Notes: generated by a model not told the origin, from the sequence alone. A DNA stretch of 64,000 nucleotides from Streptomyces asoensis (GCF_013085465.1 NZ_CP049838.1:3286001-3350000); one strand, 5' to 3'; positions 8,111-17,281 are shown, counted from the first letter of the stretch. Numbers and translations are program-made.

Positions 8111-8512
8111 GTGCCCCTGTCACGGCAACGTCGTTTCCCCCGCTCGCGCGCGTCCGTGCGAGCCGCCCGGATCTTCGTCCACCAGGTGCTGAGCGACTGG
8201 GACCGCGTCGACCGGCTGGACGACATAGAGCTGTGTGTGTCGGAACTCGCCACCAACGCCCTGCTGCACGGGGTGCCCCCCGGCAGGCAGTACTGCGTGA
8301 CCCTCACCCTCGACGGCCCCCTGGTCCGCCTCGCCGTACGCGACACCGGTGACCATCCCGTGCCCGCGTGCCCGCCGACCCCCGACGCCTGCTCGGGCCG
8401 GGGCCTCTTCCTGGCCCGAGAACTGGCGGACGACCTGGGCATCACCGAACATCCCGTCGGCAAGACGGTGTGGGTGACCTTCAAGACGGAGTACCGGCCC
8501 GGCACACCCTGA
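8111..8512 (+). CDS. Anti-sigma-factor-type ATP-binding protein (RsbW/SpoIIAB-like HATPase)
   Basis: This 133-residue single-domain protein has the histidine-kinase-like ATPase fold. The N box is seen in ELCVSELATNALLHG (residues 40-54), the G1 box in VRDTGDHPVP, and a later glycine box in CSGRGLFLARELADDLG. Such proteins, very numerous in streptomycetes, bind a partner sigma factor or anti-anti-sigma factor and may phosphorylate it. No partner gene is adjacent. The GTG start follows GGAGG by 7 bases. Confidence 0.85.
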   Translation: MPLSRQRRFPRSRASVRAARIFVHQVLSDWDRVDRLDDIELCVSELATNALLHGVPPGRQYCVTLTLDGPLVRLAVRDTGDHPVPACPPTPDACSGRGLFLARELADDLGITEHPVGKTVWVTFKTEYRPGTP

Positions 8513-8544
8513 CGACGGCTCCCGGCCCCAGGGCCGGGATCGTC
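8511..8544. terminator. Hairpin between convergent genes
   Basis: CCCGGCCC (8521-8528) and GGGCCGGG (8531-8538) form a stem extended by outer GACGA/TCGTC pairs. It lies between the ends of the converging ATPase gene and the ABC permease gene. Confidence 0.8.
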
Positions 8545-8552
8545 GCTTCGGC

Positions 8553-9575
8553 TCAGGTCTTCTTGCGGGTCGTCATGAAGCGCTGGACCAGGATGAACGC
8601 GCACAGCAGCACACCGGTGGCGATCTTCGTCCACCAGGAGCTGAGGGTGCCCTCGAACTGGATGATGCTCTTGATCAGGCCCAGCACCAGCACACCGAAC
8701 AGGGTGCCCAGCACATATCCGGAGCCACCCGTCAGCAGCGTGCCGCCGATGACCACCGCGGCGATCGCGTCGAGTTCCATGCCGGTCGCGTGCAGCGGGT
8801 CACCGGACTGGATGTACAGGGTGAAGAGCAGTCCGGCCAGCGCCGAGCAGAACCCGCTCACGGTGTACACGGCGATCTTCGTGCCGCCCTGCGGGAGACC
8901 CATCAGCATGGCCGACTGTTCGTTGCCGCCGATGGCGTACACCCGGCGCCCGAAGCGGGTGTAGTGCAGGACGTAGAACGCCACGGCGAGGACGACCAGC
9001 GAGACGATCGCGCCGATCGAGAGGAAGCCCATCCCCAGCGACACCTGCGCCTGGGCCATGCTGCTCACCGAGGAGTCGCTGATGGAGATCGACTCCTTGC
9101 TGATGACCAGGCACAGGCCGCGGAAGAGGAAGAGGCCGGCGAGGGTCACGATGAACGGCTGGATCTCGAAGTTGTGGATCACATAGCCCATCAGGAAGCC
9201 GCCGAAGGCGCCCACGGCCAGCGCCATGGGTATCACGACCACGATCGGCAGCCCCTGGCGCTCCACCAGCCAGGCCGTGAACATCGTCGTGAAGCCGATC
9301 ATCGAGCCGACGGACAGGTCGATGCCGCCGGACAGGATGACGAAGGTGACTCCGACCGCGGCGACCAGCAGATAGCCGTTGTCGATGAACAGGTTCAGGA
9401 AGACCTGCGGCTCGCCGAACCCGTAGTTCTGGTACCGGCTCAGGCCCACGCCGTACATCAGCAGGAAGAGCAGGGCCGTCACCGCGACGGGCAGACGCCG
9501 GTCGCCGAGCAGACGCGCGGCCTTGGACGGGGTACGGCTGTCGGAGGCCGTGGGGCTCTGGGTGGTCGCGCTCAT
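8553..9575 (-). CDS. Sugar ABC transporter permease (YjfF-like)
   Basis: This 340-residue membrane protein is of the RbsC/BPD_transp_2 family with about nine or ten hydrophobic helices. The family signature is FVILSGGIDLSVGSMIG. It is the last gene of a four-gene importer: a substrate-binding lipoprotein, a double ATPase and two different permeases. This order and the sequence of the binding protein resemble the E. coli YtfQ-YtfR-YtfT-YjfF galactofuranose system. The ATG at 9575 overlaps the stop of the upstream permease by one base (TGATG). The transported sugar here is not known. Confidence 0.88.
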   Translation of the reverse strand: MSATTQSPTASDSRTPSKAARLLGDRRLPVAVTALLFLLMYGVGLSRYQNYGFGEPQVFLNLFIDNGYLLVAAVGVTFVILSGGIDLSVGSMIGFTTMFTAWLVERQGLPIVVVIPMALAVGAFGGFLMGYVIHNFEIQPFIVTLAGLFLFRGLCLVISKESISISDSSVSSMAQAQVSLGMGFLSIGAIVSLVVLAVAFYVLHYTRFGRRVYAIGGNEQSAMLMGLPQGGTKIAVYTVSGFCSALAGLLFTLYIQSGDPLHATGMELDAIAAVVIGGTLLTGGSGYVLGTLFGVLVLGLIKSIIQFEGTLSSWWTKIATGVLLCAFILVQRFMTTRKKT

Positions 9576-10696
9576 CACGACACCTCCATCTTGGGGGCGG
9601 CCTCGGACGCCGCGGCGGGGTCCGCCGGGGCCGCGGCCGTCTTGCCGCTTCCCTTCGCCCCGGATCCGGCGCCGAACCTGGCGCCGAACACCTTGGCGCG
9701 GAACTTCGGGGACTGGAGCAGGCAGACGACGATGACGACGGCGGCCTTGAAGACCAGGTTGGTCTGGGTCGGCACGCCGATGGTGTAGATCGTGGTGGTC
9801 AGGGTCTGGATGACGAGGGCTCCGACCACCGTGCCGCCGACGGAGAACCGGCCGCCCAGGAGCGAGGTGCCGCCGATCACCACGGCGAGGATCGCGTCGA
9901 GTTCGATCCACAGGCCGGCGTTGTTGCCGTCCGCGGCCGAGGTGTTGGAGCTGATCATCAGGCCGGCGATGCCCGCGCAGAGCGCGCAGAACGCGTACAC
10001 CATGATCTTGATGCGCCGGGACCTGATGCCCACCAGACGGCTTGCCTCGGCGTTGCCGCCGACCGCCTCGACCAGCAGGCCGAGCGCCGTACGGCGGGTC
10101 AGCACCACGGTGACGGCCACGACCACGGCCACCACGAAGATGGAGAACGGCAGGGTCAGCCAGTAGCCGCCGCCGATCAGCTTGTACGGCTCGCTGTTGA
10201 TGGTGATGATCTGGCCGTCGGTGATCAGCTGGGCGACACCGCGCCCGGCGACCATGATGATCAGGGTCGCGATGATCGGCTGGATACCCATCCTGGCGAC
10301 CAGGAAGCCGTTCCACAGTCCGCAGACGACCGCGGCCAGCAGGCCCAGGCCCATGGCGAGCAGCACCCCGGACAGGGCGCCCTGGTCGGACTGGTCGCTG
10401 ATGTACGAGCAGGCCAGTGCTCCGGTGATGGCGACCACGGCGCCGACGGAGAGGTCGATGCCGCCGGTGGCGATGACCAGGGTCATGCCGACCGCCACCA
10501 GGATGAGGGGCGATCCGAACAGCACGATCGAGACGAGGCTGCCGTAGAGGTGGCCGTCCGCCATCTTGATCGAGAAGAAGTCGGGGGTGAAGGGAACGTT
10601 GACGAGCAGCAGGAGGACCAGGACCGCCACCGGCCAGAACAGGTGGTGGTGGGTCAGCGCTCGCCACCGGGAAGAGGTGGTCGAAGAGGTGGTCAC
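9575..10696 (-). CDS. Sugar ABC transporter permease (YtfT-like)
   Basis: This 373-residue partner permease carries the same family signature, VIATGGIDLSVGAVVAITG. It has a cytoplasmic, Ala/Pro/Lys-rich C-terminal extension of about 45 residues that is unusual in length and not needed for transport in relatives. The start overlaps the ATPase stop by 4 bp (ATGA). It probably forms a heterodimeric channel with the downstream permease. Confidence 0.88.
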   Translation of the reverse strand: MTTSSTTSSRWRALTHHHLFWPVAVLVLLLLVNVPFTPDFFSIKMADGHLYGSLVSIVLFGSPLILVAVGMTLVIATGGIDLSVGAVVAITGALACSYISDQSDQGALSGVLLAMGLGLLAAVVCGLWNGFLVARMGIQPIIATLIIMVAGRGVAQLITDGQIITINSEPYKLIGGGYWLTLPFSIFVVAVVVAVTVVLTRRTALGLLVEAVGGNAEASRLVGIRSRRIKIMVYAFCALCAGIAGLMISSNTSAADGNNAGLWIELDAILAVVIGGTSLLGGRFSVGGTVVGALVIQTLTTTIYTIGVPTQTNLVFKAAVVIVVCLLQSPKFRAKVFGARFGAGSGAKGSGKTAAAPADPAAASEAAPKMEVS

Positions 10697-12237
10697 TGGT
10701 GCTCTCCGCTCGCGATGGTCTCCAGGATCCGGCTGGTGGTGATCTCGGGCCCGTTGGCGATCTGCGCCACCAGCCGGCGGTCGCGCAGCACTCCGATGGT
10801 GTGACTGAGCCGGAGTACCTCCTCCAGCTCGGCCGCGATGTACAGCACCGACATGCCGTCCTCGGAGAGCGATACGACGAGCTTCTGGATCTCGGCCTTG
10901 GCTCCGATGTCGATGCCGCGCGTCGGCTCGTCCAGGATCAGCAGCTTCGGCTGGGTGATCAGCCAGCGGGCCAGCAGCACCTTCTGCTGGTTGCCGCCGC
11001 TGAGCTGGCCCACCCTGGCCTCGGGGTTGGCGGGGCGGATGTCCAGCGCCTTGATGTACTTGGCGACGAGTTCGTCGCGCTGGGCGACCGGGATGGGCCG
11101 GGTCCAGCCGCGCGCGGCCTGGAGGGCCAGGATGATGTTCTCCCGCACCGTCAGATCGGGCACCAGGCCCTCGCTCTTGCGGTTCTCGGAGCAGAAGGCG
11201 ACACCGGCGTTGATCGCGTCGTTCGGGGCGCTCATCGAGACCTGCTTGCCACCGATGGACACCTTGCCGGTGTCCGGCTGGTCGGCGCCGAAGAGCAGCC
11301 GGGCGAGTTCGGTCCGGCCCGATCCGAGCAGGCCGGCGAGCCCGATCACCTCGCCCTTCTTGATCTCCATGTCGAACGGGGCGATGCCCCCGGTCCGGCC
11401 GAGGCCGTCCGCCTCGAGCAGGGTCTCGCCCGCGTCGGAGTGCAGCTGGTGTTCGTGGAGCTCGTCCAGCTGGCCCATGGCCTTGCCGAGCATGAGCTGG
11501 ACGAGGCCGACCTGGTCGAGGTCGCGCACCAAGTGCTCACCGACGAGGGTGCCGTTGCGCAGTACGGTCATCCGGTCGCAGACCTCGTAGATCTGGTCCA
11601 GGAAGTGCGAGACGAACAGGATCGCGACGCCTTCGTCCTTCAACCGCCGCATCAACGCGAACAGTTGGAGGACCTCGTCGCGGTCGAGGCTGGAGGTCGG
11701 CTCGTCGAGGATCAGCACCTTGGTGCCCGGCCCCTCGCCGCCGCCCGCGCCGTCGCCGGTGCCCAACGACCGGACGATCGCGACCAGTTGCTGCACGGCC
11801 AGCGGGTACGAGGACAGGGGGGCGGTGACGTCGATGTCGAGTCCGAGCCGGTCCACCAGCTCCGCCGCCTGCCGGCGCAGTTGCTTCCACTGGATGCGGC
11901 CCAGACGGGTCGGTTCACGCCCGATGAAGATGTTCTCCGCCACCGACAGGTTGGGGCAGAGGTTGACCTCCTGGTAGACGGTGCTGATGCCGGCCTGCTG
12001 GGCCTCCAGCGGGCTGGCGATCCGCACGGCCTTGCCGTCCAGCGTGATCGTGCCGCCGTCCAGGGAGTAGACCCCCGTGAGCACCTTGATGAGGGTGGAC
12101 TTGCCCGCGCCGTTCTCGCCCATCAGGGCGTGGATCTCGCCGGGGAAGAGCCGGAAGTCGACGTCCGACAGAGCCCGTACCCCCGGAAACTCCTTGACTA
12201 TGCCCGTCATTTCCAGGACGGGCCGTGGCTCTGCCAT
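10693..12237 (-). CDS. Sugar ABC transporter ATP-binding protein with two ATPase domains (YtfR-like)
   Basis: This 514-residue protein has two nucleotide-binding domains. The first has Walker [10 protein letters not shown]; the second has the ABC signature LSGGNQQKV and Walker [15 protein letters not shown]. The second domain has a degenerate Walker A, as is normal for RbsA-type ATPases. It energises import by the two permeases. Two earlier in-frame starts exist at and just after 12252, but the ATG at 12237 is preferred because GAGGAG lies directly before it and overlaps the earlier start. Confidence 0.9.
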   Translation of the reverse strand: MAEPRPVLEMTGIVKEFPGVRALSDVDFRLFPGEIHALMGENGAGKSTLIKVLTGVYSLDGGTITLDGKAVRIASPLEAQQAGISTVYQEVNLCPNLSVAENIFIGREPTRLGRIQWKQLRRQAAELVDRLGLDIDVTAPLSSYPLAVQQLVAIVRSLGTGDGAGGGEGPGTKVLILDEPTSSLDRDEVLQLFALMRRLKDEGVAILFVSHFLDQIYEVCDRMTVLRNGTLVGEHLVRDLDQVGLVQLMLGKAMGQLDELHEHQLHSDAGETLLEADGLGRTGGIAPFDMEIKKGEVIGLAGLLGSGRTELARLLFGADQPDTGKVSIGGKQVSMSAPNDAINAGVAFCSENRKSEGLVPDLTVRENIILALQAARGWTRPIPVAQRDELVAKYIKALDIRPANPEARVGQLSGGNQQKVLLARWLITQPKLLILDEPTRGIDIGAKAEIQKLVVSLSEDGMSVLYIAAELEEVLRLSHTIGVLRDRRLVAQIANGPEITTSRILETIASGEHQ

Positions 12238-12269
12238 GGCAGCGCTCCTCATGAGATTCGTTCAGGCCC

Positions 12270-12316
12270 GCAGGGAGCCCCGGGACCGAAGGCTCGGTCG
12301 GCCGGAGGCTCCCTGC
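12270..12316 (-). terminator. Compound hairpin between binding-protein and ATPase genes
   Basis: GCAGGGAGCC (12270-12279) pairs with GGCTCCCTGC (12307-12316), and an inner GACCGA/TCGGTC stem sits in the loop. Hairpins at this place in sugar ABC operons often stabilise the binding-protein message or partly terminate transcription, giving excess binding protein. That role is inferred. Confidence 0.7.
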
Positions 12317-12332
12317 CGGTGGGTGCGGTCGG

Positions 12333-13340
12333 TCAGTACTTGCGGCTCGGGAGCGCGGCCGCGGCCTGGTCCTGCATGAAGTCGCCCTCCTCGGTCTTGA
12401 TCCAGCGCTCGACCGTCTCGCCGTCCTTGACCTTCTTGACGACGTCCATGAGCTGCGGGCCGAGGAGCGGGTTGCACTCGACGATGGCGTTGATCTTGCC
12501 CTCGGACATGGCCACGAAGCCGTCCTTCACGCCGTCGATCGAGACGATCAGGATGTCCTTGCCGGGCTTCTTGCCGGCCGCCTCGATGGACTGGATGGCA
12601 CCGATGGCCATGTCGTCGTTGTGCGCGAAGAGGACGTTGATGTCCGGGTTGGACTGGAGGAAGGCCGCCATGACCTGCTTGCCGCCGGCGCGGGTGAAGT
12701 CACCGGTCTGGCTGACGACGACCTTCCAGTCGTCCTTGTGGTCCGCGTCCATGACCTCCTTGAAGCCCTTGGCGCGCTCGATCGCCGGGGCGGCGCCGGT
12801 GGTGCCCTCCAGCTGGGCGATCTTCACCGCGCCCTTGAGGCCGGCCTTCGCGATGACCTTCTCGAGGATCTTGGCGGCGCGGCGGCCCTCGTCGGTGAAG
12901 TCGGAGCCGACCAGGGTCACGTACAGGGACTCGTCGGAGGTCTCGACGGAGCGGTCGGTGAGGACCACCGGGATCTTCTTGGCCTTGGCCTCCTTCAGCA
13001 CCGCGTCCCAGCCGGTGACGACCACCGGCGAGAAGGCGATGACGTCGACCCCCTGGGTGATGTAGCTGCGGATCGCGGAGATCTGGTTCTCCTGCTTCTG
13101 CTGGGCGTCGGAGAACTTGAGGGTGTAACCCGCCTCCTTGGCCGCCGCCTTCACCGAGTCCGTGTTGGCGCTGCGCCAGCCGCTCTCCGAGCCGACCTGG
13201 GAGAAGCCGAGCGTGATCGCCTTGCCGCCGTCCCCGGAGGAGCTGCTGGACGCGCTGTCGTCCTCCTTGGCACAGGCCGCCAGGCCACCCGCCGCCGCCA
13301 CGCCGACCGCCGCGGTGAGGAAGTTCCTTCTGCTGAGCAT
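12333..13340 (-). CDS. Sugar-binding lipoprotein (YtfQ-like)
   Basis: This is a 335-residue periplasmic-binding-protein-like lipoprotein. The N-terminus has a twin-arginine motif (SRRNFLTA) followed by a lipobox (GGLAAC), so it should be exported folded and lipid-anchored. The mature part begins ITLGFSQVGSESGWRSANTD, which closely resembles the start of E. coli YtfQ, a galactofuranose binder. AAAGGAGAA precedes the ATG. It is the first gene of the importer operon; the LacI-type gene lies 135 bp upstream on the same strand. Confidence 0.9.
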   Translation of the reverse strand: MLSRRNFLTAAVGVAAAGGLAACAKEDDSASSSSSGDGGKAITLGFSQVGSESGWRSANTDSVKAAAKEAGYTLKFSDAQQKQENQISAIRSYITQGVDVIAFSPVVVTGWDAVLKEAKAKKIPVVLTDRSVETSDESLYVTLVGSDFTDEGRRAAKILEKVIAKAGLKGAVKIAQLEGTTGAAPAIERAKGFKEVMDADHKDDWKVVVSQTGDFTRAGGKQVMAAFLQSNPDINVLFAHNDDMAIGAIQSIEAAGKKPGKDILIVSIDGVKDGFVAMSEGKINAIVECNPLLGPQLMDVVKKVKDGETVERWIKTEEGDFMQDQAAAALPSRKY

Positions 13341-13425
13341 GTTCTTCTCCTTTGAAGAGCCGGCCCGGGGATGGACCTGCTGGTACTCGATGGACCGGCC
13401 GCACTGCGTCCAGCCTGTCGATCAC

Positions 13426-13440
13426 TGTTCGGTATCTCGG
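13426..13440 (-). promoter_or_regulatory. Weak copy of the GAAATnTCGAACA motif upstream of the YtfQ-like gene
   Basis: On the minus strand this reads CCGAGATACCGAACA, similar to the stronger motif found before the sugar-acid operon and the IclR gene. It lies about 85 bp upstream of the binding-protein start. The match is imperfect, so the assignment is tentative. Confidence 0.35.
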
Positions 13441-13475
13441 CCACACTGCTGGTCAGGGGGCGTCCGACGGGTCCG

Positions 13476-14522
13476 TCAGAGGGGTGCGCCCTCCGGTTGA
13501 GCGGCACTCGGGAACGTACTTGCGCGTACGACGAGTTGGGGTTCGATCGCGATCCGGGGCGGGTCGGCGGCCGGCCGGCCCTCGATCTGCTCCAGGAGCA
13601 GCGCGATGCCTCGCTGGCCCACCGTCGCGAAGTCCTGCCGGACGGTGGTGAGCGGCGGAGCGAAGAACTCCGACTCCGGGATGTCGTCGAAGCCGACCAC
13701 CGCGACGTCCTGGGGAGTCCGGACGCCCGCCTCCCGCAGGGCCCGCAACACCCCCAGTGCCATCTGGTCGTTGGCGACGAAGACGGCGGTCAGCCCGCGG
13801 CCCACCCAGCCGGCCAGTTCCTGGCCCGCGCGGTAGCCCGACAGCGGACTCCAGTCCCCCCGCAGCAGCATGGGCGGCTCGACGCCCGCCGCTTCGAGGG
13901 TCGCCCGCCAGCCGGCGGCCCGGTCGGCCGCCTCCTGCCAGTCCTCGGGTCCGGCGAGGTGCCAGACCGTGCGGTGGCCGGCGGCCAGCAGGTGACCGGT
14001 CGCCAGCCGTGCCCCCAGGTGCTGGTCCACACCGACCCGGGGGATGTCCATGCCCGGCTCGCCGCCCACGACCACCACCGGGAAGGGATGGCGCAGTTCG
14101 GCCAGGGCGTCCACCGCCGACCGCTGCGGGGCGATGGCGACCACTCCCTCCACCCCGCCCTCGCTGAGGTGGTCCAGGGCCTCGGAGAGCTTCTCCATGG
14201 TCAGTTCGCGCAGACTGACCGTCGAGACGAGATATCCCTCGGCCCGCGCCGCCTCCTCGAGCGCGAACAGTGTGCTGGCCGGCCCGTAGAGGGTGGTGTC
14301 GGAGGCGACCACGCCCAGCGTCCGGGTGCGCCGGGTCGCCAGGGCCCGTGCGGAGAAGTTGCGGCGGTAGCCCATCTCCTCGATCGCCCGCAGCACCCTG
14401 GCCCGTGTCTCGTCCCGCACGTTGGGGTGCTCCCCCAGCACGCGGGACACGGTCTGGTGGGACACGCCGGCCAGGCGCGCCACGTCGGCCATGGTGGGCG
14501 GCCGGAGCCGGGTGTGTGTCAC
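13476..14522 (-). CDS. LacI family transcriptional repressor
   Basis: This 348-residue protein starts with the LacI helix-turn-helix TMADVARLAGVSHQTVSRVL and the hinge ALATRRTRTLGVV, followed by a sugar-binding-protein-like sensor domain. The GTG at 14522 is chosen over an ATG 84 bases upstream because AAGGAGGTG lies right before it and the LacI homology begins about 10 residues later. It lies immediately upstream of the YtfQ-like importer, so it probably represses that operon and itself. Its likely operator is the palindrome at 14723-14740. Confidence 0.9.
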   Translation of the reverse strand: MTHTRLRPPTMADVARLAGVSHQTVSRVLGEHPNVRDETRARVLRAIEEMGYRRNFSARALATRRTRTLGVVASDTTLYGPASTLFALEEAARAEGYLVSTVSLRELTMEKLSEALDHLSEGGVEGVVAIAPQRSAVDALAELRHPFPVVVVGGEPGMDIPRVGVDQHLGARLATGHLLAAGHRTVWHLAGPEDWQEAADRAAGWRATLEAAGVEPPMLLRGDWSPLSGYRAGQELAGWVGRGLTAVFVANDQMALGVLRALREAGVRTPQDVAVVGFDDIPESEFFAPPLTTVRQDFATVGQRGIALLLEQIEGRPAADPPRIAIEPQLVVRASTFPSAAQPEGAPL

Positions 14523-15016
14523 GGCCGCACCTCCTTGGCGCTCGTCTGCCGACAATTGCGGTAAGTCCTGTGGTGTGGGCGGATGGTTCCGCGCCACCGG
14601 CTTCACTCCGGGGCCCCGGTGGACCCGACGACACCGGTGGGAAACGCGAAGGGGGACGCTGCGGGCACGACGCTCGTACCTCCCCGTGCTGACGTCGTCG
14701 CCGACTGGTGAATGCGGAGGTCATTGTGAGCGCTAACAATTCATGGCGGTCAAGGGGGTTGCACGGGAAGCTCGTCACGGTTCCATAACGCGCTTGGCGG
14801 GGGCGGCACATCAGCCCTGGTCACAGGCCGGAAGGCCGGGCGAGGCCGCCCACCGGACCGCGACCCGACGACGGGCCCCGCGACCGGAACATGCCCAACC
14901 CGCTTCACCGCCCGGCAATTTCGGCCATACCGGGGCGCCCGGCCAGCCGTCCTGGACGGCCCACATGGCGACCGCTCAGCGGGATCGGGGGCCGGACCGG
15001 TCGCTCCGGAGGAGCC
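14523..15016. other. Intergenic region upstream of the LacI gene, no gene seen
   Basis: These 494 bp separate the start of the LacI gene from the end of the SCO2400-type gene. Apart from the LacI operator and -35 box I see no gene with a ribosome-binding site, and the open frames are Arg/Pro-rich shadows. Confidence 0.5.
14723..14753 (-). promoter_or_regulatory. LacI-type operator and -35 box upstream of the repressor
   Basis: ATTGTGAGCGCTAACAAT (14723-14740) is an 18-bp palindrome with one mismatched pair and the central CG typical of LacI-family operators. It is very close to the E. coli lac operator. On the minus strand a TTGACC box (14753-14748) precedes it, so the operator would cover the -10 region of the LacI-gene promoter. 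This fits autorepression with a leader of about 200 bp. Confidence 0.75.
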
Positions 15017-15865
15017 CTACGAGCACCACCACAGGAACCGCGTGCACGTCTCCGAGGGCGACGGATCCGGGGACGCGTCCGGCGCCGAGGGGTCGGCGGT
15101 CGGGGTGGAGTCCGAGCCCGAGTCCGAGTCGGACGGGGTCGATCCGGAGGTGGACCCGGAGGAGCCGGGGAGGGTGGCCGACTGGGCCTCCTTGTCCGGG
15201 CTCGGCGAGGCCGACTCGTCCTTCGCGGACTCCGAGGCCGACGGGGAGGCGGAGGGGCTCGGGGAGGTCGAGGCCTTGTCCCCGCCCGTGTCGGTCCTGT
15301 CGTCCAGGGGCCGCGCCGACGCACTCGGTCCCGACGACGACCCGTCGACCTCGGACGCCTCTCCCCCGGCCGCCGCCGGGTTCCCCGGGGAGGTGAACCC
15401 CGGTGCGTCCACGCCGAGTTCGGCCAGACTCAGGCCGCCGGCGGCGAGCGCGAAGCCGACGGTGATCAGTACGATGCGTTTGCGGCGCCTGCGGTGCGCC
15501 GAGGCCTTGCGGTCGCGGCGACTCGCGTCCGGTGCGGCGGCCGCGCCCTGGGGACCACGCCGACCGCCCCGGCCCTGCTCCCGGCGGCGCGCGGCCCGGC
15601 CCTGCGGCTCACCGCCCCCGGCTTCGTGATCGTCGTGACCGTCGTGCTCGTCGCGCCCTTCGTGAGCGCCGTGATCGTCTCGGTCGCCGTGAGCGCCGTG
15701 ATCGTCCGAGTCGCCGGGCATCTGGTGCGCCGACGGGTCCTGCGCGTAGGGCTCCGGCTCGGGCGGGCCGGGCGGATACGCGCGTAGCTGTTGAGCAGGC
15801 GCGCCGCACCCCGGGCAGGCGAGGGCGCCGTTGAGGTGCCGTCGGCACGGGTGGCAGTAGTCCAT
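15017..15865 (-). CDS. SCO2400-type protein: zinc-finger-like head, transmembrane helix, low-complexity tail
   Basis: This 282-residue protein begins MDYCHPCRRHLNGALACPGC, a possible four-cysteine zinc ribbon characteristic of the SCO2400 family of streptomycetes. A His/Asp/Gly-rich segment (about residues 50-85) and a very basic stretch (RRDRKASAHRRRRKR) precede one transmembrane helix (about 131-150). A Ser/Pro/Asp-rich outside tail ends CTRFLWWCS. The layout suggests a membrane protein with a cytoplasmic metal-binding head and a disordered extracellular tail. Function is unknown. Confidence 0.8.
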   Translation of the reverse strand: MDYCHPCRRHLNGALACPGCGAPAQQLRAYPPGPPEPEPYAQDPSAHQMPGDSDDHGAHGDRDDHGAHEGRDEHDGHDDHEAGGGEPQGRAARRREQGRGGRRGPQGAAAAPDASRRDRKASAHRRRRKRIVLITVGFALAAGGLSLAELGVDAPGFTSPGNPAAAGGEASEVDGSSSGPSASARPLDDRTDTGGDKASTSPSPSASPSASESAKDESASPSPDKEAQSATLPGSSGSTSGSTPSDSDSGSDSTPTADPSAPDASPDPSPSETCTRFLWWCS

Positions 15866-16035
15866 GACGCGGGAAGACTAAGTTCCAGGACGGGCGCGCT
15901 CCCGGGTTCGCCTGTGAAAGTTGTGTGGGAAACCGGCCATACCGCGCGACAGCCCGAGTGACCTGGCCCACACCACGACAGGCCAACTTTCGAAAGGAGT
16001 ACCGAAACTGTCGAAACCGTTACCTGTTCGACCCA

Positions 16036-16103
16036 TTGACACTCCCCTCGCGCAATCCTTACTGTCTGGCCAGCATTTCGAACATGTGACGAAATCTCGA
16101 ACA
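16036..16103 (+). promoter_or_regulatory. Promoter and operator of the sugar-acid operon
   Basis: A -35 box TTGACA (16036-16041), an 18-bp spacer and a -10 box TACTGT (16060-16065) form a good vegetative promoter. Just downstream are an inverted repeat ATTTCG-N9-CGAAAT (16075-16095) and the 13-mer GAAATCTCGAACA (16091-16103). The 13-mer is identical to one in front of the IclR gene at 43.5 kb. The position, starting near +3, suggests a repressor site. Confidence 0.7.
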
Positions 16104-16120
16104 GCCGAAGGGTAACTTCC

Positions 16121-17281
16121 GTGCGCATCACCGGAATCAGCACGCACGTGGTCGGGACGCCGTGGCGCAACCTGACCTACGTCCTGGTGCACACCGACGA
16201 GGGCATCACCGGAGTCGGAGAGACCCGCATGCTGGGTCACACCGACGCGCTGCTCGGCTACCTGAAGGAGGCCGAGGCCAACCACATTCTCGGCTCCGAC
16301 CCATTCGCTGTCGAGGACCTCGTGCGCCGGATGAAGTACGGCGACTACGGGCGGGCCGGCGAGATCGTGATGTCGGGCATCGCCGTCGTCGAGATGGCCT
16401 GCTGGGACATCAAGGGCAAGGCCCTGGGCGTGCCCGTCTGGCAGCTCCTCGGCGGCAAGGTCACCGACAAGGTCAAGGCCTACGCCAATGGCTGGTACAC
16501 CACCGAGCGGACCCCGGAGGCCTACCACAAGGCCGCCCAGGGGGTCATGGAGCGCGGCTACAAGGCGCTCAAGATCGACCCCTTCGGCACCGGGCACTTC
16601 GAGCTGGACCACCAGCAGACCCTGTACGCGGTGTCCCTCATCGAGGCCGTGCGCGACGCCATCGGGCCGGACGCCGAGCTGATGCTGGAGATGCACGGCC
16701 GCTTCTCCCCCGCCACCGCCGTCCGGCTCGCGAACGAGCTCGCGCCCTTCAAGCCCGCGTGGCTCGAGGAGCCGTGTCCGCCCGAGAACCTGAAGGCCCT
16801 CGAGAAGGTCGCCGCGAAGGTCGACATCCCCGTCGCCACCGGTGAGCGCATCCACGACCGCGTCGAGTTCCGTGAGCTCTTCGAGAGCCAGGCCGTGGAC
16901 ATCATCCAGCCGGACGTCGGCCACATCGGCGGCATCTGGGAGACCAGGAAGCTGGCCGCCACCGCCGAGGCGCACTACGTGCTCGTCGCCCCGCACAACG
17001 TCGGCGGCCCGGTCCTCACCGCCGCCTCGCTCCAGGTCGGGTTCACCTCCCCGAACTTCAAGATCCTGGAGCACTTCAACGACTTCGCCGACTCGGAGAT
17101 CAAGAAGGTCGTCAAGGGGGCTCCCCAGGTCGTCGACGGCTACTTCGAGCTGTCCCACGCGCCCGGTCTCGGTGTCGAGCTCGACGTGGACGCCGCCGCC
17201 GAGTTCCCGCAGCAGCAGGCCCGTTTCGACCTCTGGGCCGAGGGCTGGGAGCAGCGCAAGCCGAAGGGCAGCGACAAGTGA
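16121..17281 (+). CDS. Enolase-superfamily acid-sugar dehydratase (galactonate-dehydratase-like)
   Basis: This 386-residue member of the mandelate racemase/muconate lactonizing family shows these motifs in order: catalytic-lysine region ALKIDPFG (near 149), first metal ligand with His in LEMHGRFSP (near 189), second in WLEEPCPPEN (near 214), third in ATGERIHDR (near 240), and the catalytic His in VAPHNVGGP (near 291). The His in EMHGR and in APHN is as in D-galactonate dehydratase, which removes water from an aldonic acid to give a 2-keto-3-deoxy acid. The exact sugar acid cannot be read off. It is followed with overlap by a zinc dehydrogenase. Confidence 0.85.
   Translation: MRITGISTHVVGTPWRNLTYVLVHTDEGITGVGETRMLGHTDALLGYLKEAEANHILGSDPFAVEDLVRRMKYGDYGRAGEIVMSGIAVVEMACWDIKGKALGVPVWQLLGGKVTDKVKAYANGWYTTERTPEAYHKAAQGVMERGYKALKIDPFGTGHFELDHQQTLYAVSLIEAVRDAIGPDAELMLEMHGRFSPATAVRLANELAPFKPAWLEEPCPPENLKALEKVAAKVDIPVATGERIHDRVEFRELFESQAVDIIQPDVGHIGGIWETRKLAATAEAHYVLVAPHNVGGPVLTAASLQVGFTSPNFKILEHFNDFADSEIKKVVKGAPQVVDGYFELSHAPGLGVELDVDAAAEFPQQQARFDLWAEGWEQRKPKGSDK

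Noticed and set aside
13426..13440. Confident assignment of the YtfQ-like operon to the IclR regulon
   Set aside because: The site departs from the motif at several positions and a LacI gene is adjacent, so it is listed only as a weak match.
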